From a virus, in IMG/VR virus record IMGVR_UViG_3300029624_000053, positions 1 through 21,478 of that record: a stretch of DNA of 21,478 bases; one strand, 5' to 3'. The position numbers and the translations under genes were made by a program. Positions 1 through 6,710 of the stretch are shown piece after piece. The notes below the pieces were generated by a model. It worked only from the letters and a program-made list of their open reading frames with translations. It was not told the origin of the DNA and ran no database searches. Within the stretch, counting starts at the first letter, position 1; every line of letters begins with the position of its first letter.

Positions 1-759
1 ACCGTGATCGGGAGCTTCGTTGATGAAGGTCTCGATCGAGTGATACGGCACCTTGAAAGCATTCGGGCCGGACGGCGGGCCGTAATAGCCCGTCGAAGGA
101 GACTTGAAGGTCGAGTAGACCCAGTTGAAGCGATCAACGAGCTCTTGAGATGTTTGCGCGAGAATGGTGATGACGCCGCCCGTGTTGTCCACCTGCCCTT
201 CGGAAGGATTGCTCAGGGAGACGTCGAGCGTGCCCGCCCCGGCCTCGCTGTCGATCAGGACAGTTACCGTTTTCTGCGTTTCGTTCGGCGCGAACGTCAG
301 CGTTCCGGAAGCTGGCGTGTAATCGCCCGGCTGCGCGGTGATCGCTACTGTCTGGTAGGAGACCGTAACCGCCTGGCTGTGCGTCCTGCTCATGGTGACC
401 GTCACCGAGGCCTGGCCTGCGGAGGGCGAAACGGTGACGTTGTTTACGGAGATGATCAGATCGCCGGGAGCGGTCCCGCCGGGGATGACCATGAGGCCAG
501 AGCCGTCAGCAATCACATATCCGGGCGATACCTCATAGATCGAGACCGTGAAGGCTTCCGAGGGGATGCTCTCCATATGGTCCCTGATCGGGACGACGAT
601 CTCCTTCGAGATTTCGCCGACACCAAAGGTCAGCGTTCCGCTTTGCGCCGTATAGTCCTCGCCCGCGGTCGCGGTGCCATCCAGCGTGCGATACTTGACG
701 GATACCGGCGCCTGCGGCGCCTCGCCAAGGCTGACCGTAAAGACTGCGCTTCGAGCCAT
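1..759 (-). CDS. Calx-beta fibre protein with GH48 cellulase domain (3' end beyond window)
   Basis: Only the first 253 codons are in the window; the frame is open at position 1. Residues 1-92 and about 98-200 are two Calx-beta-type beta-sandwich domains (motifs such as DGTATAGEDYTAQSGTLTF and PGDYTPASGTLTF). From about residue 203 the sequence matches the start of glycoside hydrolase family 48: RFNWVYSTFKSPSTGYYG, then PYHSIETFINEAPDHG at 238-253. In clostridial Cel48F the matching segment is PYHSIETLMVEAPDYG, with Glu44 in it and the catalytic acid Glu55 eleven residues later. Glu248 here corresponds to Glu44; the Glu55 equivalent would fall six codons past the edge. GH48 enzymes are processive cellobiohydrolases acting from reducing ends. 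The ATG overlaps the stop of the upstream fibre gene (TGATG), so the two are translationally coupled. No signal peptide is seen, as expected for a virion protein. The GH48 assignment is firm; integrity and activity of the catalytic domain cannot be judged here. Confidence 0.86.
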   Translation of the reverse strand, partial: MARSAVFTVSLGEAPQAPVSVKYRTLDGTATAGEDYTAQSGTLTFGVGEISKEIVVPIRDHMESIPSEAFTVSIYEVSPGYVIADGSGLMVIPGGTAPGDLIISVNNVTVSPSAGQASVTVTMSRTHSQAVTVSYQTVAITAQPGDYTPASGTLTFAPNETQKTVTVLIDSEAGAGTLDVSLSNPSEGQVDNTGGVITILAQTSQELVDRFNWVYSTFKSPSTGYYGPPSGPNAFKVPYHSIETFINEAPDHG

Positions 760-2360
760 CAGGCAATCTCCTCGAACCAGGCAAACGCGCCAGCCTCGAG
801 GGCGATGTACCCTGTGCCGTTGTTCGCAGCTTGCAGCTTCACCGTTCCGTTGCCCGTGCAGTTCAGGAACCCTTCGACAACAATGATCATCGACTTGTTG
901 GCTTCCGGAAACGACGGGAAGAGAATGTCCGTGGCGAATTCCGTCACGTCCACCTTGCGCGGGCCATCGTTGTCAGCGCCGGCGAAAGAGAGGGCGAGAA
1001 GCCGCTTTCCGGCCGTAGCGGAGAGGGACAGCTTGAGACCGATTGAGGTCGACCCGGCTTTTACAGGCAAGATCATTTTCACCCAGTAGAGCTTGCCGGC
1101 CGTCAGAGTCCAGTTGAAGCCCGTCACATCGGCCAGCGTGTCGCTCGAAATGCCGAAATCGGTATTCAGATCGACATGGTTGGTCGCGCGGTTGGCCGTC
1201 GTCCCGTCCTCACCGGCTGGACCTTGCGGTCCGGTCGGGCCTGCCGGGCCTGCGGGGCCGGTCGCGCCAGTCGCGCCCGCATCACCTTGCGGGCCGATGA
1301 TACCGGGGAGCTCAAGCCAGTGGGTGGTGTCGTCTTTCGGCTCGGTCGACGAGGAATAGGTGGTCGCGTCGGTCATAACCCAGAGGGCATCGCCGTCATC
1401 GGCCGAGTTTGTCGCTCGAACCGCCTCGCCCGGATCGTAGTCCCCTGCCTGCCATGCGCCGACATAGGCGAGAGGATCACCAACAGGCCCTTGCGGTCCG
1501 GTTGGCCCTGCGGGTCCCGTATCCCCCGCTGGGCCTTGCGCGCCGGTCGCTCCGTCGGCGCCATCCGCGCCTGCGGGGCCTTGCGGTCCGGCCGGGCCGG
1601 TATCTCCGGTATCACCTTTCGGGCCAGCCAGGCCTGCGTCACCGGCATCCCCCTTCGGTCCAGCCGGGCCCTGCGCGCCAGTCGGACCTGCGGGCGCCGA
1701 AAACTCGACCCAGTTTGTCGTATCGTCCTTCGGCTCTGTGGTCGATTGAAGCGGTGCGGCTCCCTTGAAGATGAAGACGCTGGCTTCGGCGCTGCCATTC
1801 AGCGCAGTCACATAGTCAGGAGCGCTGTAGGTGTTGCCGGACTGCCAGTTGCCGCGAAACGTCATGCTGGCGCCGGCGTCGCCCTTCGCCCCCTTCAGAT
1901 CAGCAACCCGAACGAGGTTGTTCCAAGTGCTGGTTCCCTTGTGCCGCCACTGAATCCATTCGGTTCCCTTCTGCATCTCTGGTTCGCGCCCATCGACACC
2001 ATCCGTGCCATCAACGCCAGGAGTTCCCTGCGCGGCGACAACATTCACGACGGCGCCGGTCTGCGAATTCTTCACGCGGATCGTGCAATCGATCGTCTGG
2101 GTCTTCAGGATTCCGTTGACGGGCGGATCGAGCTTGATGCTGAAGGTTTTGCCGGGCGTGGTGGTCGCATAGACGGTGATGGAGATCGTCTTTTCCGTTT
2201 CGCCCGGCAGAAAGGTCACCTCGCCCTTGGTGTACAGAAAGTCGACACCGGCAACGGCTGTGCCGTTTTTCGTCTCGTACTTGACGACAATGGTTTCCTG
2301 CCGCGCTTCGGCGAGCGTAATGACGAATACCGCTTGGGACGATCCGTTGAGATCAGGCAT
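759..2360 (-). CDS. Collagen-like phage fibre protein with N-terminal Calx-beta domain
   Basis: 533 residues. Residues 8-97 form a Calx-beta domain resembling the first domain of the next gene (KNGTAVAGVDF against LDGTATAGEDY). After this come collagen Gly-X-Y tracts (main ones about residues 223-294 and 353-386) interrupted by two related modules of about 55 residues that end in TTEPKDDTTNWVEF and STEPKDDTTHWLEL. Similar WxxGxxY-containing modules occur in many tail fibres. Residues about 388-533 form a non-repetitive C-terminal domain ending WFEEIA, the usual place for a trimer head or receptor-binding tip. Collagen-like tracts in phage fibres form trimeric stalks. The start lies 4 bp after the GH5 gene stop, with AGGAG upstream. 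It is probably a virion fibre or spacer that projects from the particle between the two cellulase genes; the exact receptor is unknown. Confidence 0.88.
   Translation of the reverse strand: MPDLNGSSQAVFVITLAEARQETIVVKYETKNGTAVAGVDFLYTKGEVTFLPGETEKTISITVYATTTPGKTFSIKLDPPVNGILKTQTIDCTIRVKNSQTGAVVNVVAAQGTPGVDGTDGVDGREPEMQKGTEWIQWRHKGTSTWNNLVRVADLKGAKGDAGASMTFRGNWQSGNTYSAPDYVTALNGSAEASVFIFKGAAPLQSTTEPKDDTTNWVEFSAPAGPTGAQGPAGPKGDAGDAGLAGPKGDTGDTGPAGPQGPAGADGADGATGAQGPAGDTGPAGPTGPQGPVGDPLAYVGAWQAGDYDPGEAVRATNSADDGDALWVMTDATTYSSSTEPKDDTTHWLELPGIIGPQGDAGATGATGPAGPAGPTGPQGPAGEDGTTANRATNHVDLNTDFGISSDTLADVTGFNWTLTAGKLYWVKMILPVKAGSTSIGLKLSLSATAGKRLLALSFAGADNDGPRKVDVTEFATDILFPSFPEANKSMIIVVEGFLNCTGNGTVKLQAANNGTGYIALEAGAFAWFEEIA
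1203..1304 (-). repeat. Collagen-like Gly-X-Y tract, second block
   Basis: Encodes residues 353-386 of the fibre protein, an uninterrupted G-X-Y run rich in GPAGP and GATG. The DNA is a degenerate 9-bp-periodic repeat. Confidence 0.85.
1479..1694 (-). repeat. Collagen-like Gly-X-Y tract, main block
   Basis: Encodes residues 223-294 of the fibre protein: about 24 consecutive G-X-Y triplets, many being GPAGP, GPKGD or GPQGP. This is the likely triple-helical stalk. Such tracts vary in length by slippage or recombination. Confidence 0.88.
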
Positions 2361-2364
2361 GGCT

Positions 2365-4341
2365 CTATGCTCCTGCTTCGCTGAGCAGATCAGCGATGAG
2401 ATTCAGTTTGGTTTGCTGGAGGGTGAGAAAATCCCCCTGAAGAATGCCGCCCGTGTCTGCGCTGATCGGCGGCCAGCCCCAGTAGGCGAAGCTGATACCC
2501 TTGTCGCCGGCGTCGAGATCGCTGGCGTCGTCATTGTCGAAATCGCCGTTGAGGTAGCGAACCAGTTCCGTCACCCACTGCGCCTCTTCAGTGCCGTGGG
2601 CGGATGCCGGCAGGGCAGAACCATCCGTGGCATCAACGCCGAAGTGCCCGCCAAACTCACCGATCCAGAGCGGGGCGATGTCTTGTTCAAAGATGAAGCC
2701 CCAATACTCGGTCCAGATCGGATAGAGGTTGTCCGGCCAGCCGACAGGCGGAGTTTGGCCGTTGTAGGCAAGCCACGACTGATTGCCGACAGACTGTCCA
2801 TACTCGTGAGGCGAATAGGCAACCTTGTTCGGAAGCGTCAGCGAAACCGGACGCGTAGCAACGCCCTTCAGATGGCCGCCCCACCAGTAATGGTCGTCGC
2901 CGTCATTGCCGACGCCCTCGACGAAAATGATCCAGTCCGGGGCGACCGCGTGGATAGCGTTCCCGCATCCCTCAGCGGCGGTTGCCCAGTCGGCCCAGGT
3001 AAGGTTGTGCGGCTCGTTGTGGATGTCCGCACCGACAACCGTCGGGTCATCGGCATATCGCGTTGCCAGCGTCACCCAGCTCGCATGCCAGTCGGCTGTC
3101 GTATAGCTGCCGTCCGTCGGGGCACCATCGGCGCCGGCACCAGACTGGCGGCGGTGATGATCGAGGACGACATAAAGCCCCACCTGCCCGCAATGACCGA
3201 TGATCGCATCGAAAATCTCGAGAACGGAAAGGTTTTCAAGGTCGGGATTGAGGAGAAAGTCGATGCCGCTGGGGGTCTGGCCAGCCGCTACAGTGTCACC
3301 AGAGAAAGCGAGGCGGATGCAGTTGAAGCCGACGCTCTTGATCTGGTCGATCATGGCCTTGTAATTGCGCGCCCAGAGCCCGTGCGGAACATGATTTGTC
3401 CCCTCAGCACCGAACCAGTTCACGGATTTCAGGCGGACAGCGTTCGACTGCGCGTCAACAAACTGGTTTCCGGATATCGACAGACGGGAAAGCGCTACTG
3501 GGACGGCTGTTGCGGTGCCGAACAGGGACACAGTCGACGGGCCGGAGCCGGCATTGGAAGCAATCGTGACCGAACCGTTGCGCGTGCCGGCGGCGGTCGG
3601 CTCGAAGGTGACGTCGACGGAAATGCTGGCATTCGGAAGAATGGGGTTTCCGGGTGTGTAGGTCGTAGAAGCCGAGTAGTCACCGTTGGCGGTAATGCTG
3701 TCGATGTAGAGCGATCCCGTACCGATATTGGTGATCGTGAAGGAGAGCGCATCGGACACATCGTCGACTTCGGTCGACGGAAACGACAGCGAGGTGTTGT
3801 CGATGCTCGTTATCGCCTCAAGGACCGGGTCGGAATCGATGCGAATGACGCCATCCGAAATCGTGACGGAAATCTGGTCCGGCTCGGACGAGTCACCATC
3901 CCCGACATACACGTCGCCCGCTTCCGCGAACATTTCGTAGAAATCCGAGACGCCATAGGTGATGAGCATGAAGGAGACGATCTTTCGCTTGCCATCGGTG
4001 GTTTCAAAACGGACGTGAACCCAGTGCTGGCCGCGATCCAGCCCACCAGCGAGCCAGATCATGACGCCAGTGTCTGCGTATCGGACTTTCGAGACGTATA
4101 GGTTCGCCGGCTCTGCATAGGCATCGGCAGCAGAAACGGACTCGTCCGGCTCGAGCCAGCGCTTCAGGTCAATGAAATAGTCGAGGTGATCCTCGGCATT
4201 CTTGTGTTCAACATCGAACTGATAGGGTCCGGTCGAGCGCACGCGACGGTGCTTGCGCACGGGCAAGTCCGCCTCGGTGATCGGCTCACCAATGGTGAGC
4301 ACGTCATCAGAGATAATGGGGACGGGTGCGAATTCGGGCAC
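2365..4341 (-). CDS. GH5 endoglucanase fused to a phage fiber-tail adaptor domain
   Basis: 658 residues, GTG start with GAAAGG eight bases upstream; it overlaps the upstream adaptor gene by 35 bp. Residues about 40-130 resemble the phage fiber-tail adaptor fold (DLKRWLEPDESV, then MIWLAGGLDRGQHWVHVRFE and TTDGKRKIVSF). Residues about 178-277 are a choice-of-anchor-D or hydin-like beta domain (SFTITNIGTGSLYIDSI, FGTATA). Residues about 284-658 are a complete GH5 cellulase close to the actinobacterial E1 type (subfamily 1): NWFGAEGTNHVPHGLW, Arg343 in IRL, acid/base Glu443 in DIHNEPHN, His512 and Tyr514 in SPHEYG, nucleophile Glu562 in WIGEFGG. All expected catalytic residues are present. The family hydrolyses internal beta-1,4-glucosidic bonds of cellulose. 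No signal peptide is seen and the N-terminus is phage-type, so a virion-bound depolymerase is inferred. It stands two genes before a GH48 gene. Confidence 0.93.
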   Translation of the reverse strand: MPEFAPVPIISDDVLTIGEPITEADLPVRKHRRVRSTGPYQFDVEHKNAEDHLDYFIDLKRWLEPDESVSAADAYAEPANLYVSKVRYADTGVMIWLAGGLDRGQHWVHVRFETTDGKRKIVSFMLITYGVSDFYEMFAEAGDVYVGDGDSSEPDQISVTISDGVIRIDSDPVLEAITSIDNTSLSFPSTEVDDVSDALSFTITNIGTGSLYIDSITANGDYSASTTYTPGNPILPNASISVDVTFEPTAAGTRNGSVTIASNAGSGPSTVSLFGTATAVPVALSRLSISGNQFVDAQSNAVRLKSVNWFGAEGTNHVPHGLWARNYKAMIDQIKSVGFNCIRLAFSGDTVAAGQTPSGIDFLLNPDLENLSVLEIFDAIIGHCGQVGLYVVLDHHRRQSGAGADGAPTDGSYTTADWHASWVTLATRYADDPTVVGADIHNEPHNLTWADWATAAEGCGNAIHAVAPDWIIFVEGVGNDGDDHYWWGGHLKGVATRPVSLTLPNKVAYSPHEYGQSVGNQSWLAYNGQTPPVGWPDNLYPIWTEYWGFIFEQDIAPLWIGEFGGHFGVDATDGSALPASAHGTEEAQWVTELVRYLNGDFDNDDASDLDAGDKGISFAYWGWPPISADTGGILQGDFLTLQQTKLNLIADLLSEAGA

Positions 4342-4957
4342 GCTGCTGGCCTTTCACGTTGAAATTCGCATTCCGGTCAATCGCCTCCCGGAAGAGAAGG
4401 CGACTGCGAGCGGCTTTGTGCGGATCGGTGTAGGTCTGTCCAGGCAGCTCGAGCATTTCTGCGAGCGCGCCGGCGGCGATAATTTCAGCGAAATGGTCGA
4501 AGAGAAAATCCGGCAGTATATTCGTGTCCTGCGACGGCTTCAGGATCATCGACACTGAAAGGCGGCCTGCCGAATAGGGATAGACACGGATCGTGTCGAA
4601 GCTCTCCTGCACGAGATACTCGGGGGCACCTTCAGGCACCGCATTGTCGGTGGTCCCGCCCGTGAACAGGCGCATTCGCGGAACCATGCCGAGATCAGCG
4701 GCCTGACGGGCGGTGATCGGCGTCAACGGGCGATCGTCAAACCAGGCTGCCTCGATCTTGTGAAGAACCGCCTCGCTCGGCAGTGCGAGAGGGGCGAAGG
4801 CCTCGACCGAGATATCGATATCGCTGGTTTCTCGCCAGCAGCTTGTCCGCTCACAAAATGTGCGGGCAGCCTGCCGGACATACTGCTCTGAAACAGGGTC
4901 GGGGCAGGACGGCGCATGCGGGCGGACGAACCTCAGAAAATCGCGCAACTCGCTCAT
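4307..4957 (-). CDS. Putative head-tail adaptor or virion protein, unknown family
   Basis: 216 residues. I do not recognise a named domain. The N-terminus (SELRDFLRFVRPHAPSCPDP, then ARTFCERTSCWR) is of a kind seen next to adaptor genes in alphaproteobacterial phages. The ATG overlaps the stop of the DUF6682-like gene by 4 bp (ATGA), so the two are probably translated together and act in the same structure. No membrane segment or signal peptide. Its position after the head genes and before the fibres suggests a connector or tail-hub component; this is inferred from context only. Confidence 0.78.
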   Translation of the reverse strand: MSELRDFLRFVRPHAPSCPDPVSEQYVRQAARTFCERTSCWRETSDIDISVEAFAPLALPSEAVLHKIEAAWFDDRPLTPITARQAADLGMVPRMRLFTGGTTDNAVPEGAPEYLVQESFDTIRVYPYSAGRLSVSMILKPSQDTNILPDFLFDHFAEIIAAGALAEMLELPGQTYTDPHKAARSRLLFREAIDRNANFNVKGQQRARIRTRPHYL

Positions 4958-5655
4958 GCGGCCGCCTCCCCGCTCGGCTTCCGGTTCGGGTTTTTCGCCA
5001 TGTCGTTGGCGATCTTGAATCCGACAGCGTTGGCGAAAGCCTGATAGTGCGTGGCGCCACGTGCGGCGTTCGCGGAGAATTGCGCGTCCTTGATGAAAGC
5101 GCGGTAGCAGACATAGTCGACCAGGGCGCCGCGGTAGATATCCGGCAGGGCGAGGACGGTCGTGTAGGTTGCAATGTTGTCCGGCGTCGGCGAGGCCAGC
5201 ACATCGGCCGGCAGTTGGGATGCGACCAATTCGACGCGACCCGTTCCGTCGTTACCAGGGTAGACATAGAAGCTGCGCGGATCGGCTTCATCAAAAACGA
5301 CGTGACGCACTGTCTTCTCGAACGGGACATAGACGGAGTCGTGCCAATCGGACATCTGCGCGTCGAGAATATCTCGATCAATGACGGTGATCGCTGCACC
5401 GCTGGACCGCGCGTCGGTCTTCAGGTTCCGGCGTACGCGCAGAAGATAGTGGTAGGCAGACGGAAGTGTCTGGAGCGTTCCCTCAACGAGGGTGTGAGCG
5501 AAAGTCTTGCTGCTCGCTTCCGGCTTTTGCAGAACGACTTCGCGCATGCCGTCGTTCAGCCAGACGCGAAGCTCGTCAAGCGTCCATCGTACAGAGTCCT
5601 CATCATTGAGAACTCGCCTTGCCCGCTCCAGCACTTCGCGCGCGACCATGGTCAT
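4954..5655 (-). CDS. DUF6682-like phage adaptor protein
   Basis: 233 residues. The N-terminus (REVLERARRVLNDEDSVRWT, then DELRVWLNDGMREVV) and the overall pattern resemble the DUF6682 family of phage proteins found between capsid and tail genes, thought to be head-to-tail adaptors. ATG at 5655 is used here; ATG at 5649 is an alternative, and neither has a strong Shine-Dalgarno sequence. The start lies 5 bp after the preceding gene, and the stop overlaps the next gene by 4 bp. The family match is from memory of the sequence pattern; the adaptor role is inferred mainly from gene order. Confidence 0.8.
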   Translation of the reverse strand: MTMVAREVLERARRVLNDEDSVRWTLDELRVWLNDGMREVVLQKPEASSKTFAHTLVEGTLQTLPSAYHYLLRVRRNLKTDARSSGAAITVIDRDILDAQMSDWHDSVYVPFEKTVRHVVFDEADPRSFYVYPGNDGTGRVELVASQLPADVLASPTPDNIATYTTVLALPDIYRGALVDYVCYRAFIKDAQFSANAARGATHYQAFANAVGFKIANDMAKNPNRKPSGEAAA

Positions 5656-5660
5656 GACGA

Positions 5661-6119
5661 TTACTCTGCATTGCTGTCTTCGACGGCCGACAGAATGCGC
5701 TCGACAGACCAGCGACCATCCGGCGCCTTGCCGAATTTTTCCGTGAAAAGGTCGACGGCCGCCTTCCGATCGCCAGTCAGCTTTGCCGCCTCTTCGTCGT
5801 TCACTTCATCCTCTTCGAACTCTTCACGTTCCTCGGCCTCTTCCGGCTGCTCGAAATTTCCCGAATCGTCGGACTTCTCGCCTTCTTCAGGCTCTTCCCG
5901 CTCTTTCGGGTTCGGGCCGGGCTTCGATTTGGGCTGGATCGCACCCGCATCGACGTAGGGCCTATAGCCTTCAGGCAGGCTCAGGAACCGGCTGAGGTGG
6001 TCTTGGTCGTCCACGTCACAGACCAGCTTCCCGTTTTCGAGGAGTTCGAAGTCATAGCTTGCGCCATCTTCGAAGGTGACGTTGAGTTTCGACCGCGGCT
6101 GGCGGCAAACGATGCGCAT
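5661..6119 (-). CDS. Small acidic protein of the head module, unknown
   Basis: 152 residues. An N-terminal segment of about 65 residues reads as a small beta domain (IVCRQPRSKLNVTFEDGASY). A low-complexity acidic linker follows (residues about 75-110, Glu/Asp/Pro-rich) and then a short helical C-terminus (KAAVDLFTEKFGKAPDGRWS). No recognised family. It lies between the putative decoration gene and the DUF6682-like gene and is probably a minor head or completion protein. The acidic linker biases any charge-based guess at function. Confidence 0.75.
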   Translation of the reverse strand: MRIVCRQPRSKLNVTFEDGASYDFELLENGKLVCDVDDQDHLSRFLSLPEGYRPYVDAGAIQPKSKPGPNPKEREEPEEGEKSDDSGNFEQPEEAEEREEFEEDEVNDEEAAKLTGDRKAAVDLFTEKFGKAPDGRWSVERILSAVEDSNAE

Positions 6120-6158
6120 GGCGACAATGCCCCGTGTGTTTGAGGTTGAACGGGCGAA

Positions 6159-6180
6159 AGGCCGCCTCGAGGGGCGGCCT
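6159..6180 (-). terminator. Hairpin terminator after the decoration-protein gene
   Basis: A perfect 8-bp GC-only-ended inverted repeat, AGGCCGCC with GGCGGCCT around a 6-nt loop, sits 6 bp past the gene stop. On the minus strand the 3' arm is followed by TTTCG, a short U-run. It could partly terminate leftward transcription, lowering expression of adaptor and fibre genes relative to capsid genes. Confidence 0.55.
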
Positions 6181-6185
6181 CACGC

Positions 6186-6635
6186 TTACATGTGATAGGT
6201 GATGACCAGCTTGAGCTTCTTGGTCGCCGCGCCGGTCACGTCTGCGGAAAGCTTCACGCCGATGCCGCGATGCTTGTCGGACGGAGCGATTGCGCGAACC
6301 GCCGCAACAGTGGCGGCCTGCTCTCCCTCGTCACACACGACATCGTTGAAGATGAGGGCGGTCGTCAGAGCGCGCGTCGCGTCTGCCGCATCGCCCGCCG
6401 CGCCGGTCATGATGCCGATATCGGCAGTCACGTCGGTGAGCGTGCCCGCCGGAACCAGCGTGGCACCAGCGAGCTTGCAGTGCGCCGGCAGGGTGCCGAT
6501 CTCGAGAATGTCGGTCAGCGCCGTGAAGTCGGCGGAAAGCACGAAGTCGAATTCGGCAACGTGCAGATCGCCAGCCTTGTACGGCGTATCGATGGTCTTG
6601 AAGAGCTTTCCGTGATCGGACTGAAAGATAGTCAT
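6186..6635 (-). CDS. Putative head decoration or stabilisation protein
   Basis: 149 residues, directly downstream of the major capsid gene, the usual place for a decoration protein. AGGAGA lies about 7 bases before the ATG at 6635. The sequence is rich in Ala, Thr and Asp with alternating beta-type segments (FVLSADFTALTDILEIGTLP, HRGIGVKLSADVTG), compatible with a compact beta protein. No named family is recognised, so the role rests on size, composition and position. A GC-rich 6-bp inverted repeat (6660-6665 with 6673-6678, no U-run) lies between it and the capsid gene. Confidence 0.77.
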   Translation of the reverse strand: MTIFQSDHGKLFKTIDTPYKAGDLHVAEFDFVLSADFTALTDILEIGTLPAHCKLAGATLVPAGTLTDVTADIGIMTGAAGDAADATRALTTALIFNDVVCDEGEQAATVAAVRAIAPSDKHRGIGVKLSADVTGAATKKLKLVITYHM

Positions 6636-6710
6636 GTCATGTCTCCTGATGAGCCGTGAGGCGGGTCAGCGGCCCGCCACCAGAGGCAGCGAGCCGCTCA
6701 ACTCAGCCGA

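Noticed and set aside
1203-1694. CRISPR-like periodic repeats
   Set aside because: The period is 9 bp and in frame with Gly-X-Y codons; no spacer structure.
4-2384. Long plus-strand open frames opposite the fibre genes (4-1089 and 1176-2384)
   Set aside because: Their sequences are the complements of Calx-beta and collagen repeats, with no independent motif or ribosome binding site.
2176-4101. 641-codon plus-strand open frame opposite the GH5 gene
   Set aside because: Arg/Val/Asp-rich antisense text without domains; the minus strand encodes a full cellulase with catalytic motifs.
2365-4341. GH5 gene as host DNA next to a prophage
   Set aside because: Its N-terminus is phage adaptor-like, it overlaps an adaptor gene by 35 bp and is followed within 4 bp by a collagen-like fibre gene, so it belongs to the phage operon.
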